From the NCBI RefSeq assembly GCF_018882285.1, contig NZ_JACVOT010000001.1, positions 186,001 through 250,000 on the forward strand: a stretch of 64,000 nt of DNA. The letters are read 5' to 3'. This stretch comes from Polynucleobacter sp. AM-26B4. GTDB taxonomy: Bacteria; Pseudomonadota; Gammaproteobacteria; Burkholderiales; Burkholderiaceae. Numbering within the stretch: the stretch's first letter is position 1; each line of letters opens with the position of its first letter. Under the pieces are notes generated by a model. That model saw only the letters and a program-made list of their open reading frames with translations, made no database searches and was not told the DNA's origin. Below are positions 56,794 through 64,000 of this stretch, one piece after another. The position numbers and the translations under genes are program-made.

Positions 56794-57855
56794 TTACTTA
56801 TAGGACACTCTATCCAATATTTTTTGTGCATAAATTTGATTTTTACCAATAGATGCAATTGAAATAATCTCTGGCTTGAAGGTTCCCAACTTATTTAATG
56901 CTTCATTGCTTGTTTTCACAGACTTCACAACCGGCCACTCATTGTTGCCATCAGCAAAGTATTGTTGAGCAGAATCACTGGCCAAGTATTCAAGGAATTT
57001 AATGGCGGCAGCTTTATTGGGGGCATAACTGGCCACAGCACCGCCTGCAATATTCATGTGAACACCTGAAGTTGCCTGATTTGGCCAAATCAAGCCAACC
57101 TTAGCCACCATTTGCATGTCTGCAGGCTTGGTTGAACGCATCAAGCGCGCCAAATAGTAGGAGTTGGTCAACGCCACTCCACATTCACCTGAAGCAACAG
57201 CTTTGATTTGATCTGTGTCTCCACCTTTAGGCGCACGAGCCATATTCGCCACCATGCCTTTGGCCCAAGCTTCCGTTTTTGCCTCACCCTGACGCTCATA
57301 CATTGCACCTATCAATGACAACATATAAGGGTGTGAACCTGAACGAGTACAAACCTTGCCTTTATTCACTGGGTCAGCCAATTTTTCATAAGTGTCAACA
57401 TTGTTTGGGTTCATACTGGCTTTGTTATAAACAATCACGCGTGCTCTACTTGAAAAGCCAAACCATTGACTGCCTTGACCAATGTCATTGGAGCGGAAGT
57501 TTTTAGGAATTTTTGTATTCAATACTTTTGATTGAATTGGCTGAAAGAAGCCTTCAATTTCAGCGCGCCAGAGTCTTGCTGCATCAACCAACAAAATCAC
57601 ATCCGCTGGACTATTTTTACCCTCACTGCGCAAACGCTCTAAAAGAGCATTGTCATCAGCCTCAATGCGATTGATCTTGATGCCTGTTTGTTTGGTGAAT
57701 TCAGCATACAAAGCCTCATCCGTTTGATAATGACGTGCAGAATATAAGTTCAATACCTGAGAAGACTGAGATAATGCCGGTGAGGCAGCAGTTAACCCAA
57801 CAGTTAGGCCAAAAGCAGAGACAATCGCCAATAGGTATTTTTTAGTTAACAACAT
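56794..57855 (-). CDS. fbpA: Iron(III) ABC transporter periplasmic binding protein (FbpA/FutA type)
   Basis: 353 residues with a Sec signal peptide (about 1-28, KKYLLAIVSAFGLTVGLTAASPALSQ). Then LNLYSARHYQTDEALYAEFTKQTGI, the core DVILLVDAARLWRAEIEGFFQPIQS, and NSYYLARLM, the tyrosine pair that binds ferric ion in this class. No permease or ATPase gene is beside it, so it must share a transporter encoded elsewhere. The ATG at 57855 abuts the start codon of the divergent patatin gene (CATATG). It is preceded by GGAG 11 bases earlier; an in-frame TTG at 57876 is the alternative. 27 bases before ccoI. Confidence 0.92.
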   Translation of the reverse strand: MLLTKKYLLAIVSAFGLTVGLTAASPALSQSSQVLNLYSARHYQTDEALYAEFTKQTGIKINRIEADDNALLERLRSEGKNSPADVILLVDAARLWRAEIEGFFQPIQSKVLNTKIPKNFRSNDIGQGSQWFGFSSRARVIVYNKASMNPNNVDTYEKLADPVNKGKVCTRSGSHPYMLSLIGAMYERQGEAKTEAWAKGMVANMARAPKGGDTDQIKAVASGECGVALTNSYYLARLMRSTKPADMQMVAKVGLIWPNQATSGVHMNIAGGAVASYAPNKAAAIKFLEYLASDSAQQYFADGNNEWPVVKSVKTSNEALNKLGTFKPEIISIASIGKNQIYAQKILDRVSYK

Positions 57856-58788
57856 ATGAATAAGAACTCCGATCAAGACAGTGATTTAAATACAATTGAG
57901 AATAATTATCATCTAGATTACCACAATTCTCGAAGAGACTTTTTGACCCTGATCACTTTAGGTGCTCTTAGTATCGGAGGATTGACGTCTTGCTCAAGTA
58001 TTTCACGCAAAAAACCAGTGATTGGTTTAGCCCTGGGTGGCGGTGCTGCGCGAGGCTTTGCTCATATCGGTGTCATTAAAGCACTCGAATCTCAAGGCAT
58101 TTTCCCCAACTTGGTGGTTGGCACAAGTGCTGGTAGTGTGATTGCTGCCTTGTACGCATCAGGATACCGAGGCACTGAATTACAAAAAATTGCTTTATCA
58201 CTAGACGAAGCAGCCATCACTGATTGGGCACTGCCCTTCTCTGGTCGATTTGGCGGAATGATCAAAGGTGATGCACTTCAAGCCATGGTGAATCGCTTGA
58301 TTAAAAATCAAACGATCGAGAACATGCCCATGCCACTAGGGATTGTTGGCACTGATTTACAAACTGGCAATGGCGTTCTTTTCCAGCGAGGAGATACAGG
58401 CCAAGCTGTTCGAGCATCTTGCAGTATTCCAGGAGTTTTCCAACCAACCATCATTCAAGGTCGCGAGTACGTGGATGGCGGCTTGGTATCACCAGTGCCA
58501 GTGAGATATGCCAAACAAATGGGTGCTGACATTGTGATTGCAGTCAATATCTCAACCGAACCAAGCTCTCAAGATAGCTCTGGCAGTTTGGGCATCCTTT
58601 TACACACAACTTCGATCATGGGTAAAAGTATCAATACTTTTGAATTAGACCTTGCTCAAGTGGTTATTCAGCCGGAATTGAAAAGCATGAGAAGCACTGA
58701 CTTTAAATCTAGAAATGCGGCAATCTTGGCGGGTGAGGAAGCTGTGATGAAACAAATTTCACAAATTAAGAATACGCTGAGAATGTAA
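57856..58788 (+). CDS. Patatin-like phospholipase, probable Tat-exported lipoprotein
   Basis: 310 residues. Residues 25-46 hold the twin-arginine-like sequence SRRDFLTLITLGALSIGGLTSC with lipobox LTSC (Cys46). The patatin domain has the oxyanion loop GGGAARG (61-67), nucleophile Ser91 in GTSAGS and Asp207 in DGG, the Ser-Asp dyad. It resembles the RssA group. The start ATG abuts the fbpA start on the other strand; a candidate Fur box lies within codons 14-19. Substrate unknown. Confidence 0.88.
   Translation: MNKNSDQDSDLNTIENNYHLDYHNSRRDFLTLITLGALSIGGLTSCSSISRKKPVIGLALGGGAARGFAHIGVIKALESQGIFPNLVVGTSAGSVIAALYASGYRGTELQKIALSLDEAAITDWALPFSGRFGGMIKGDALQAMVNRLIKNQTIENMPMPLGIVGTDLQTGNGVLFQRGDTGQAVRASCSIPGVFQPTIIQGREYVDGGLVSPVPVRYAKQMGADIVIAVNISTEPSSQDSSGSLGILLHTTSIMGKSINTFELDLAQVVIQPELKSMRSTDFKSRNAAILAGEEAVMKQISQIKNTLRM
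57897..57911 (-). promoter_or_regulatory. Candidate Fur box inside the patatin coding region
   Basis: TGAGAAT-A-ATTATCA matches the 7-1-7 Fur repeat TGATAAT-N-ATTATCA with one mismatch. It lies 42-56 bases upstream of the fbpA ATG, where it would cover the fbpA promoter; an overlapping TATTCT could be the -10. Matches known Fur control of iron-binding proteins, but not tested here. Confidence 0.55.
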
Positions 58789-58813
58789 CAAGCTCAGCGA
58801 TGACCAGCTTTAA

Positions 58814-59428
58814 TTAAAGACGACCGGTCTTATCCAAGCGCTCTTGGAAGTCGAGCAACAGTTGTTGACGCTGCTCTTCTGACATCACATCAAAGCCATT
58901 GGTGTTCTCAACACGACGTGCACCGTTGTAGCGCTTTTCCCAATAAACCTTGGTCATGTCATCCACGCGAATGGATTTACCTCTCGATGGTGCATGAATG
59001 AATTTATTGTCACCAACGTAGATACCCACATGAGAAAAAGCATGACGCATGGTATTAAAGAAAACCAAATCGCCAGGGCGTAACTCTTCTTTACCAATCT
59101 CCAAACCAACTTTGCTCATTTGCGCTGATTTGCGTGGCAATAAAAAACCGAAGGTGTCGTTGAATACATAACGCACAAAACCACTGCAATCCAAACCGCT
59201 TTGAGGCGTATTACCGCCCCAGCGATAACGCACACCAATTAACTGCATGGCGTTGTTGATCAATGACTCTGTTTTATCAACAACAGCTGTTGAAACTGAT
59301 GAGACTGATGAGGCAAACGTCTTAGGCAATGGCTCTGCCTCAGTCAAAGACTGAGCAAATACCGGTCCCACTTGAAGGGAACCGAGTAAAACCACGACGG
59401 CAAGGAGTTTGCGGTGTATTTTTGACAT
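58814..59428 (-). CDS. Periplasmic NlpC/P60 peptidoglycan endopeptidase
   Basis: 204 residues. Signal peptide MSKIHRKLLAVVVLLGSLQVGPVFA, a helix-rich linker, then GVRYRWGGNTPQSGLDCSGFVRYVF (catalytic Cys), RPGDLVFFNTMRHAFSHVGIYVGDNKFIHAPSRG (catalytic His) and RYNGARRV. It is about half-identical by eye to the lipoprotein at 25640-26203 and is probably a paralogue. Start ATG at 59428; a TTG three codons earlier is possible. No Shine-Dalgarno sequence is visible. It follows yejF by 46 bases. Confidence 0.9.
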   Translation of the reverse strand: MSKIHRKLLAVVVLLGSLQVGPVFAQSLTEAEPLPKTFASSVSSVSTAVVDKTESLINNAMQLIGVRYRWGGNTPQSGLDCSGFVRYVFNDTFGFLLPRKSAQMSKVGLEIGKEELRPGDLVFFNTMRHAFSHVGIYVGDNKFIHAPSRGKSIRVDDMTKVYWEKRYNGARRVENTNGFDVMSEEQRQQLLLDFQERLDKTGRL

Positions 59429-59436
59429 GGAGGTCA

Positions 59437-59466
59437 ATTATAACCTGAACCTTAGCTTACAAACAA
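59437..59466 (-). promoter_or_regulatory. Candidate promoter of the NlpC/P60 gene
   Basis: TTGTTT (59466-59461) and a perfect TATAAT (59442-59437) are 18 bases apart on the reverse strand, in the short gap after yejF. The start point falls near 59430, two bases from the ATG at 59428, so the mRNA would be nearly leaderless. Confidence 0.45.
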
Positions 59467-59474
59467 ATCTGGGG

Positions 59475-61100
59475 TTACAGCTCTTGATGCTTGATTTGTT
59501 TACCTTTTTTCAATGTAATGACTCGGTGAGACATGGCTTCCACCACCTCAAGGTCATGGCTGATCAAGAGATAAGCCATGTTGTATTTGTGCTGTAAATC
59601 AGCCAGCAAGGCCAATATTTGCTTCTGAATCGTGACATCCAAGGCGGATGTTGGCTCATCTAAAACCAGTATTTGAGGTTTTAAGATCAATGCTCGGGCA
59701 ATCGCAATGCGCTGTCTTTGGCCGCCAGAGAATTCATGGGGATATCTGCTGTAAGCCGTCCGATCCAAGCCAACTTCTTTTAAAACATCGATAACTTTTG
59801 CTTTTCTGGCATCCCCCGATAAATCTGGCTGATGCAAAGACAAACCTTCACCCACGATTTGACCCACGGTCATGCGCGGTGACAATGAGCCAAAAGGATC
59901 TTGGAAGATCACCTGAAACGAAGCTCTTAGACGACTGCGTTCAGTTGTATTTAACTTGAGCCAATCATGACCCAAGACTTCAACCTGACCAGATACTTTG
60001 GCGCCTGTTTGGCCCAACAAATCTAAAAGGGCCATGGCCAAAGTTGATTTGCCCGAACCTGATTCGCCAATCAAACCCAAGGTTTCACCTTGGCGCAATT
60101 CAAGGCTCACATCTTTAACAACTTGTTGGTATTCACGTTTCCATAAATCAGAAAAATGAAAACCTCTGATGAATTGAGCAATACCTCGGCCGAAGTTTCC
60201 ACCAAACGTGCCCTTGCCTGCTTGAGGATAAGCAACACTGACCTGCTCTGCTTTTAGCAACACTGGAGCGATTGGCACCAAAGGTAAGACGTTGCGCACT
60301 GGCTTACTGTTGACCAAGCTGTTGGTGTAAGGATGATCCGGATGGCTAAAAACTTCTTCGGTAGATTTGCATTCTAATAACTTGCCTTGGTACATCACTG
60401 CCACACGGTCGGCAAAATGACGCACCATATTCAAATCATGAGTGATCAAAATCACAGCCATACCGCCATGTGACTTAGCGTCCTCTTGCAAATCTTTTAA
60501 TAAATCCAAGATTTGAATCCGCAAGCTAGGATCCAATGCAGTGGTTGGTTCATCCGCAATCAATAGTCTTGGTTTACAAGCCAAGGCCATCGCAATCATG
60601 GCGCGTTGACGTTGTCCGCCAGAGAGTTGGTGTGGGTAATATGAAAAACGTTCTGCGGCCTGAGGAATCCCTGTTCTTTCAAGAAGCTCTATCGCACGCT
60701 GTTGGCAAACAGAATTGCTCAAAGTGGGTTCGTGACACTGGACCGCTTCTATGATTTGGTTGCCCACTGTGTAAAGTGGGTTCAAAGCAGTCATGGGTTC
60801 TTGAAAAATCATGGCAATGTCTTTGCCACGAATACTGCGCATTTCAGCTTCACTCAATGCCAATAAGTTTTGCGACTTCTGATTAATTTGACAATTGATT
60901 TCACCTGTGATGTTCGCGCCTTCAGGCAAGAGTCCCATGATGGATAAACCGGTCAAGGTTTTACCGGAACCAGACTCTCCAACAATCGCAATTCTTTCAC
61001 CAGCATTGATTTTTAAACTGAAGTCGCTGATGACAGTTTTTCGACCAAAACTCAGATTCAGCTGCTTGATATCAATCAAGTTGAAATCCTGTTGGCTCAT
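59475..61100 (-). CDS. yejF: Peptide ABC transporter, dual ATPase YejF
   Basis: 541 residues with two ATPase domains: GESGSGKTLTGLS, LSGGQRQRAMIAMALACKPRLLIADEPTTALDPS (first half), and GESGSGKSTLAMAL, FSGGQRQRIAIARALILKPQILVLDEPTSALDVT (second half). Powers the Yej peptide importer (microcin C and muropeptide-like substrates in other bacteria). The start overlaps yejE by ATGA. Confidence 0.95.
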   Translation of the reverse strand: MSQQDFNLIDIKQLNLSFGRKTVISDFSLKINAGERIAIVGESGSGKTLTGLSIMGLLPEGANITGEINCQINQKSQNLLALSEAEMRSIRGKDIAMIFQEPMTALNPLYTVGNQIIEAVQCHEPTLSNSVCQQRAIELLERTGIPQAAERFSYYPHQLSGGQRQRAMIAMALACKPRLLIADEPTTALDPSLRIQILDLLKDLQEDAKSHGGMAVILITHDLNMVRHFADRVAVMYQGKLLECKSTEEVFSHPDHPYTNSLVNSKPVRNVLPLVPIAPVLLKAEQVSVAYPQAGKGTFGGNFGRGIAQFIRGFHFSDLWKREYQQVVKDVSLELRQGETLGLIGESGSGKSTLAMALLDLLGQTGAKVSGQVEVLGHDWLKLNTTERSRLRASFQVIFQDPFGSLSPRMTVGQIVGEGLSLHQPDLSGDARKAKVIDVLKEVGLDRTAYSRYPHEFSGGQRQRIAIARALILKPQILVLDEPTSALDVTIQKQILALLADLQHKYNMAYLLISHDLEVVEAMSHRVITLKKGKQIKHQEL

Positions 61101-62152
61101 GGCGTCACCTTCACTGCTTTCGCACGGCGCGTGTCAAAAGCATCACGCATGGCATCACCCATGAATGTCAACAACATCAAAGTTCCGGCCAACACCAAAA
61201 AGGTCGATAAAGAAATCCACCAAGCATCTAAGTTGGCTTTGCCCTGAGCCAATAACTCACCCAAGCTGGCCTGATCTGCAGGAACACCCAAACCTAAAAA
61301 GTCCAAACTCGTCAAAGCCAAAATGGCGCCACTCATGCGGAATGGTAAAAATGTGATCACGGGCGTTAAGCTGTTTGGCAGAATGTGGCGCCACATGATT
61401 TGTTGACTGGATAAACCCAGTGCTTGAGCTGCTCTGACATATTCCAAAGATCTGTTTTTCAAGAACTCTGCACGGACATAGTCCGATAAACCCATCCAGC
61501 CGAAAAGAGACAACAAGATGATTAAAAGACCAACACTGGGGGCAAAGATCGATGCAAAAATGATCAACAAATAGAGCTCAGGCATGGAACTCCAAACTTC
61601 AATGATTCTCTGAGAAACCAAATCCACTTTGCCACCAAAGTAACCCATCACTGCGCCAGTCAGCACACCAATGGCCACACCGATGATGGTGAGACACAAA
61701 CCAAACAAGACTGATAAGCGAAAACCGTAAATCAGCCTCGCCACCACATCCCTGCCTCGATCATCAGTACCCAGTAAATTGTCTCGCGATGGAGAGGCTG
61801 GGTTTGGTTCCTTGGCAAAGTAATTGAGTGTGTCGTAACGATAGGTGATCAATGGATAAATCGCCCAGTTACCTTTTTGACTGAATGTGTTTTTAATGTC
61901 AGGGTCTAGGTAATCCGTCGGCGTTGGGAAGTCTCCACCAAAAGTGGTTTCCGGATAGTCCTTCACAATCGGCGCATACAAACTCCCTTGGTAGCTGACC
62001 AAGATGGGTCGATCATTGGCAATCAGTTCTGCAAATAAACTCAGTACGAACAAACCGGTGAAAATCCACAAACTCCAGTAGCCCAAACGATTGGCCTTGA
62101 ATCTAGCCCATTGATCACTTTCTCGCAATTGCTTAAGCCATCCCTTTTTCAT
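61097..62152 (-). CDS. yejE: Peptide ABC transporter permease YejE
   Basis: 351 residues. An N-terminal helix (about 25-47) and a large periplasmic loop (about 50-140) are followed by NLLGTDDRGRDVVARLIYGFRLSVLFGLCLT and five membrane helices with the inner-membrane loop EYVRAAQALGLSSQQIMWRHILPN typical of the DppC/OppC class. Overlaps yejB by ATGA. Confidence 0.95.
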   Translation of the reverse strand: MKKGWLKQLRESDQWARFKANRLGYWSLWIFTGLFVLSLFAELIANDRPILVSYQGSLYAPIVKDYPETTFGGDFPTPTDYLDPDIKNTFSQKGNWAIYPLITYRYDTLNYFAKEPNPASPSRDNLLGTDDRGRDVVARLIYGFRLSVLFGLCLTIIGVAIGVLTGAVMGYFGGKVDLVSQRIIEVWSSMPELYLLIIFASIFAPSVGLLIILLSLFGWMGLSDYVRAEFLKNRSLEYVRAAQALGLSSQQIMWRHILPNSLTPVITFLPFRMSGAILALTSLDFLGLGVPADQASLGELLAQGKANLDAWWISLSTFLVLAGTLMLLTFMGDAMRDAFDTRRAKAVKVTP

Positions 62153-63231
62153 GATCGACCTCCTGACTGGCTGTCAAACTGAATACGAGGATCTACCAAG
62201 ACATAAGCAATGTCAGAAATTAATTTGGTGAATAAACCAATCAAGGTAAATAAATACAAAGTACCTAACACCACTGGATAGTCTCTTTTCATGACGGCTT
62301 CATAAGATAAGAGTCCCAAGCCATCCAGAGAGAATAAAGTTTCAATTAACAGTGAACCCGTGAAGAAGGCTCCAATGAACGCGGATGGGAAACCTGTGAC
62401 CAAAGGAATCATTGCATTACGGAACACATGCTTCCAAAGCACTTTGTCTTCACTCAAACCTTTGGCTCTGGCAGTGATCACATATTGTTTACGTATCTCT
62501 TCTATAAAAGAATTCTTGGTGAGCATGGTGATGACGGCAAAGTTACCCAACACAGATGCCGTGATCGGTAAAACCAAATGCCAAAAGTAATCCATGACTT
62601 TGCCAATCAAACTGAGCTCTGCCCAGTTATCTGAGGTCAAGCCTCTCAAGGGGAATAACTGGAAGAAACTACCACCACCGAACAGCACCAGCAATAGAAC
62701 ACCCAATACAAATCCTGGAATCGCGTAACCAATCAAAATCACCACACTCGTTGCTGTATCAAAACGAGTACCAGCACGCACCGCTTTTTTAATGCCGAGT
62801 GGGATTGATATCAAATAAGTGATCAAAAATGTCCACAGTCCCAAACTGATCGAGACAGGCATTTTTGATAGAACAAGATCTCCCACACTTTTGTGTTGGT
62901 AATAACTTTGGCCTAAATCAAACATGGCAAAGCGGCCCAGCATATTGATGTAACGCTCCCAAAGAGGTTGATCAAATCCATACAAGGCTTTAATTTCTTT
63001 CAGACGCTCTTCATCAATGCCTTGGCGACCGCGATAAAAGTTACCACCACCTGACGATTCAACTGCAGCCACACTGGCATCACCCCGACCTTTGAGCTCG
63101 AGCATCATCTGTTCAACAGGACCGCCTGGTACAAATTGAATCACCGCAAATGTCAAAGTGATGACGCCCAACAGTGTTGGAATCATCAATAAGATTCTTC
63201 GAGCAATGTATCTCCACAAAGCACTGTTCAT
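62149..63231 (-). CDS. yejB: Peptide ABC transporter permease YejB
   Basis: 360 residues. ARRILLMIPTLLGVITLTFAVIQFVPGGPVEQMMLELKG opens the protein; the typical permease loop is VITARAKGLSEDKVLWKHVFRNAMIPLVTGF. Start at 63231, which overlaps the yejA stop by ATGA; an in-frame start 20 codons earlier would lie within yejA. DppB/OppB class. Confidence 0.94.
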   Translation of the reverse strand: MNSALWRYIARRILLMIPTLLGVITLTFAVIQFVPGGPVEQMMLELKGRGDASVAAVESSGGGNFYRGRQGIDEERLKEIKALYGFDQPLWERYINMLGRFAMFDLGQSYYQHKSVGDLVLSKMPVSISLGLWTFLITYLISIPLGIKKAVRAGTRFDTATSVVILIGYAIPGFVLGVLLLVLFGGGSFFQLFPLRGLTSDNWAELSLIGKVMDYFWHLVLPITASVLGNFAVITMLTKNSFIEEIRKQYVITARAKGLSEDKVLWKHVFRNAMIPLVTGFPSAFIGAFFTGSLLIETLFSLDGLGLLSYEAVMKRDYPVVLGTLYLFTLIGLFTKLISDIAYVLVDPRIQFDSQSGGRS

Positions 63232-64000
63232 CGCCCAGCTCCTGCTTGAGAATTTGATGGAGGATTGCGCCACCAAGTGGAAAGAATCCATGATTCAGCT
63301 GCGAAATAATTAGGCGGTATTGAAAACCCCATATCTGATTTATATGCCACGCGATGCGTGGCACTGTACCAATGCGGCACGATGTAATAGCTGTGAGTCA
63401 ATACTCTGTCCAAGGCTCTGGTGGCTGTGATGAGATCTTTTCTGGTCTGCGCCTTCACAATCGATGAGATCAAAGCATCAACCACTGGAGATTGCACCCC
63501 AAGAATATTGTCTGAGCCTTTGGTTGTGGCAGATTGACTGCCATAGCGATCCCATAATTCATTGCCAGGACTTTGCGAGTCAGGGAACTTCATGCTGGTC
63601 ATTTGAAAATCAAATTCTTCTAATCGTTTTTGATACAAAGCGTAATCAGTGGTTCTGATATCCACTTTCATGCCAAGCTTTTCAAGATTACGCACATACG
63701 CAGATACCAAACGAGACATGGCGCCACCATCGTCCATGAACTCAAAACGGAATGCTTGTCCTTGGGCATTTCTTAAAGCGCCATCTTTGTAAACCCAGCC
63801 AGCTTGTGCCAGTAACTCTCTGGCTTTTCTGAGGTTTTGGCGCAAGCTTGAAGGTTCTTCAGTGGTTACAGGCAAGAGCATTGGGCCCAATGCATTCTTT
63901 GGGAAATGCTGAGGATAGGCTTTTTGCAAAGGCTCTAATAATTTTCGTTCTTGGGCACTTGGCAAACTACCAGCTTCAAAAGAGGCGCCCAACTCACTGT
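63228..64000 (-). CDS. yejA: Peptide ABC transporter binding protein YejA, 5' end cut by window edge
   Basis: The C-terminal 257 codons of a periplasmic SBP_bac_5 protein. The reading frame is open to base 64000, where the codons just inside the edge read SELGASFEAGSLPS, so the start lies outside. LAQAGWVYKDGALRNAQGQAFRFEFM and DFQMTSMKFPDSQSPGNELWDRYGS are typical of YejA. Order yejA-B-E-F with three ATGA overlaps gives one translation-coupled operon. Confidence 0.93.
   Translation of the reverse strand, partial: SELGASFEAGSLPSAQERKLLEPLQKAYPQHFPKNALGPMLLPVTTEEPSSLRQNLRKARELLAQAGWVYKDGALRNAQGQAFRFEFMDDGGAMSRLVSAYVRNLEKLGMKVDIRTTDYALYQKRLEEFDFQMTSMKFPDSQSPGNELWDRYGSQSATTKGSDNILGVQSPVVDALISSIVKAQTRKDLITATRALDRVLTHSYYIVPHWYSATHRVAYKSDMGFSIPPNYFAAESWILSTWWRNPPSNSQAGAGR

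Noticed and set aside
1-64000. CRISPR array, prophage, insertion sequence, integron or toxin-antitoxin system
   Set aside because: No spaced direct repeats, transposase, integrase, phage structural or paired small toxin frames were seen; gene content is housekeeping throughout.

Overview
The window is ordinary chromosomal core genome of a beta-proteobacterium of the order Burkholderiales, most likely Polynucleobacter or a close relative. The protein families, the gene orders (clpB next to moaE-moaD-moeA-mobB-thrC-hom-alaA; rimP-nusA-infB-rbfA-truB-typA; rpsF-priB-rpsR-rplI-dnaB; the ccoNOQP cluster) and the rather AT-leaning base composition all point that way. The genus is my inference from gene content; no 16S gene is present. 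I see no prophage, insertion sequence, CRISPR array, toxin-antitoxin pair or defence island. Genes are tightly packed and no gap between genes exceeds about 245 bases.

Layout. 1-7.7 kb: uvrB (cut by the left edge) is divergent from aspC; then an intracellular PHB depolymerase, an orphan RnfB-like ferredoxin, and nth with small neighbours; then maiA. 7.8-13.8 kb: aceA, rraA, an MFS carrier and clpB, all leftward. 13.8-16.2 kb: a GIY-YIG protein and a DinG-type helicase, rightward. 16.2-22.9 kb: molybdopterin genes moaE-moaD-moeA-mobB run into thrC-hom-alaA. 22.9-26.2 kb: a Mth938-like protein, bcp, a PIN-PhoH ATPase and an NlpC/P60 lipoprotein. 26.3-32 kb: pit with its DUF47 partner, dnaB, the rpsF ribosomal operon and an asparaginase. 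32-36.2 kb: lexA, an LpxL-type acyltransferase, a DUF1640 coiled-coil membrane protein, tRNA-His, dusA and an RluA-family synthase. 36.3-47 kb: the typA-truB-rbfA-infB-nusA-rimP translation operon and rluB-scpB, all leftward. 47-56.8 kb: a complete cbb3 oxidase locus with its FNR regulator. 56.8-64 kb: an iron-binding protein divergent from a patatin lipase, then NlpC/P60 and the yejABEF peptide importer (yejA cut by the right edge).

How the genes work together. The cbb3 block holds structural genes (ccoN-O-Q-P), assembly factors (ccoG, a very short ccoH, ccoS, the copper ATPase ccoI, a TauE/SafE-like protein) and the oxygen-sensing FNR. An FNR site sits at the class II position of the ccoN promoter. 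This describes a bacterium that adapts to low oxygen. Storage and carbon genes (PHB depolymerase, isocitrate lyase) suggest use of acetyl-CoA reserves.

The most interesting material is regulatory rather than a new gene system. It includes an intrinsic terminator between a near-consensus promoter and rimP-nusA, with a possible antiterminator pairing; a strong structured leader before rpsF; a LexA box ending one base before the lexA start codon; a Fur-like box inside the patatin gene whose start codon abuts that of fbpA; a triple TAAGAC-type repeat before aceA; and a terminator lying inside the lipoprotein frame after phoH. No convincing undescribed multi-gene system was found.
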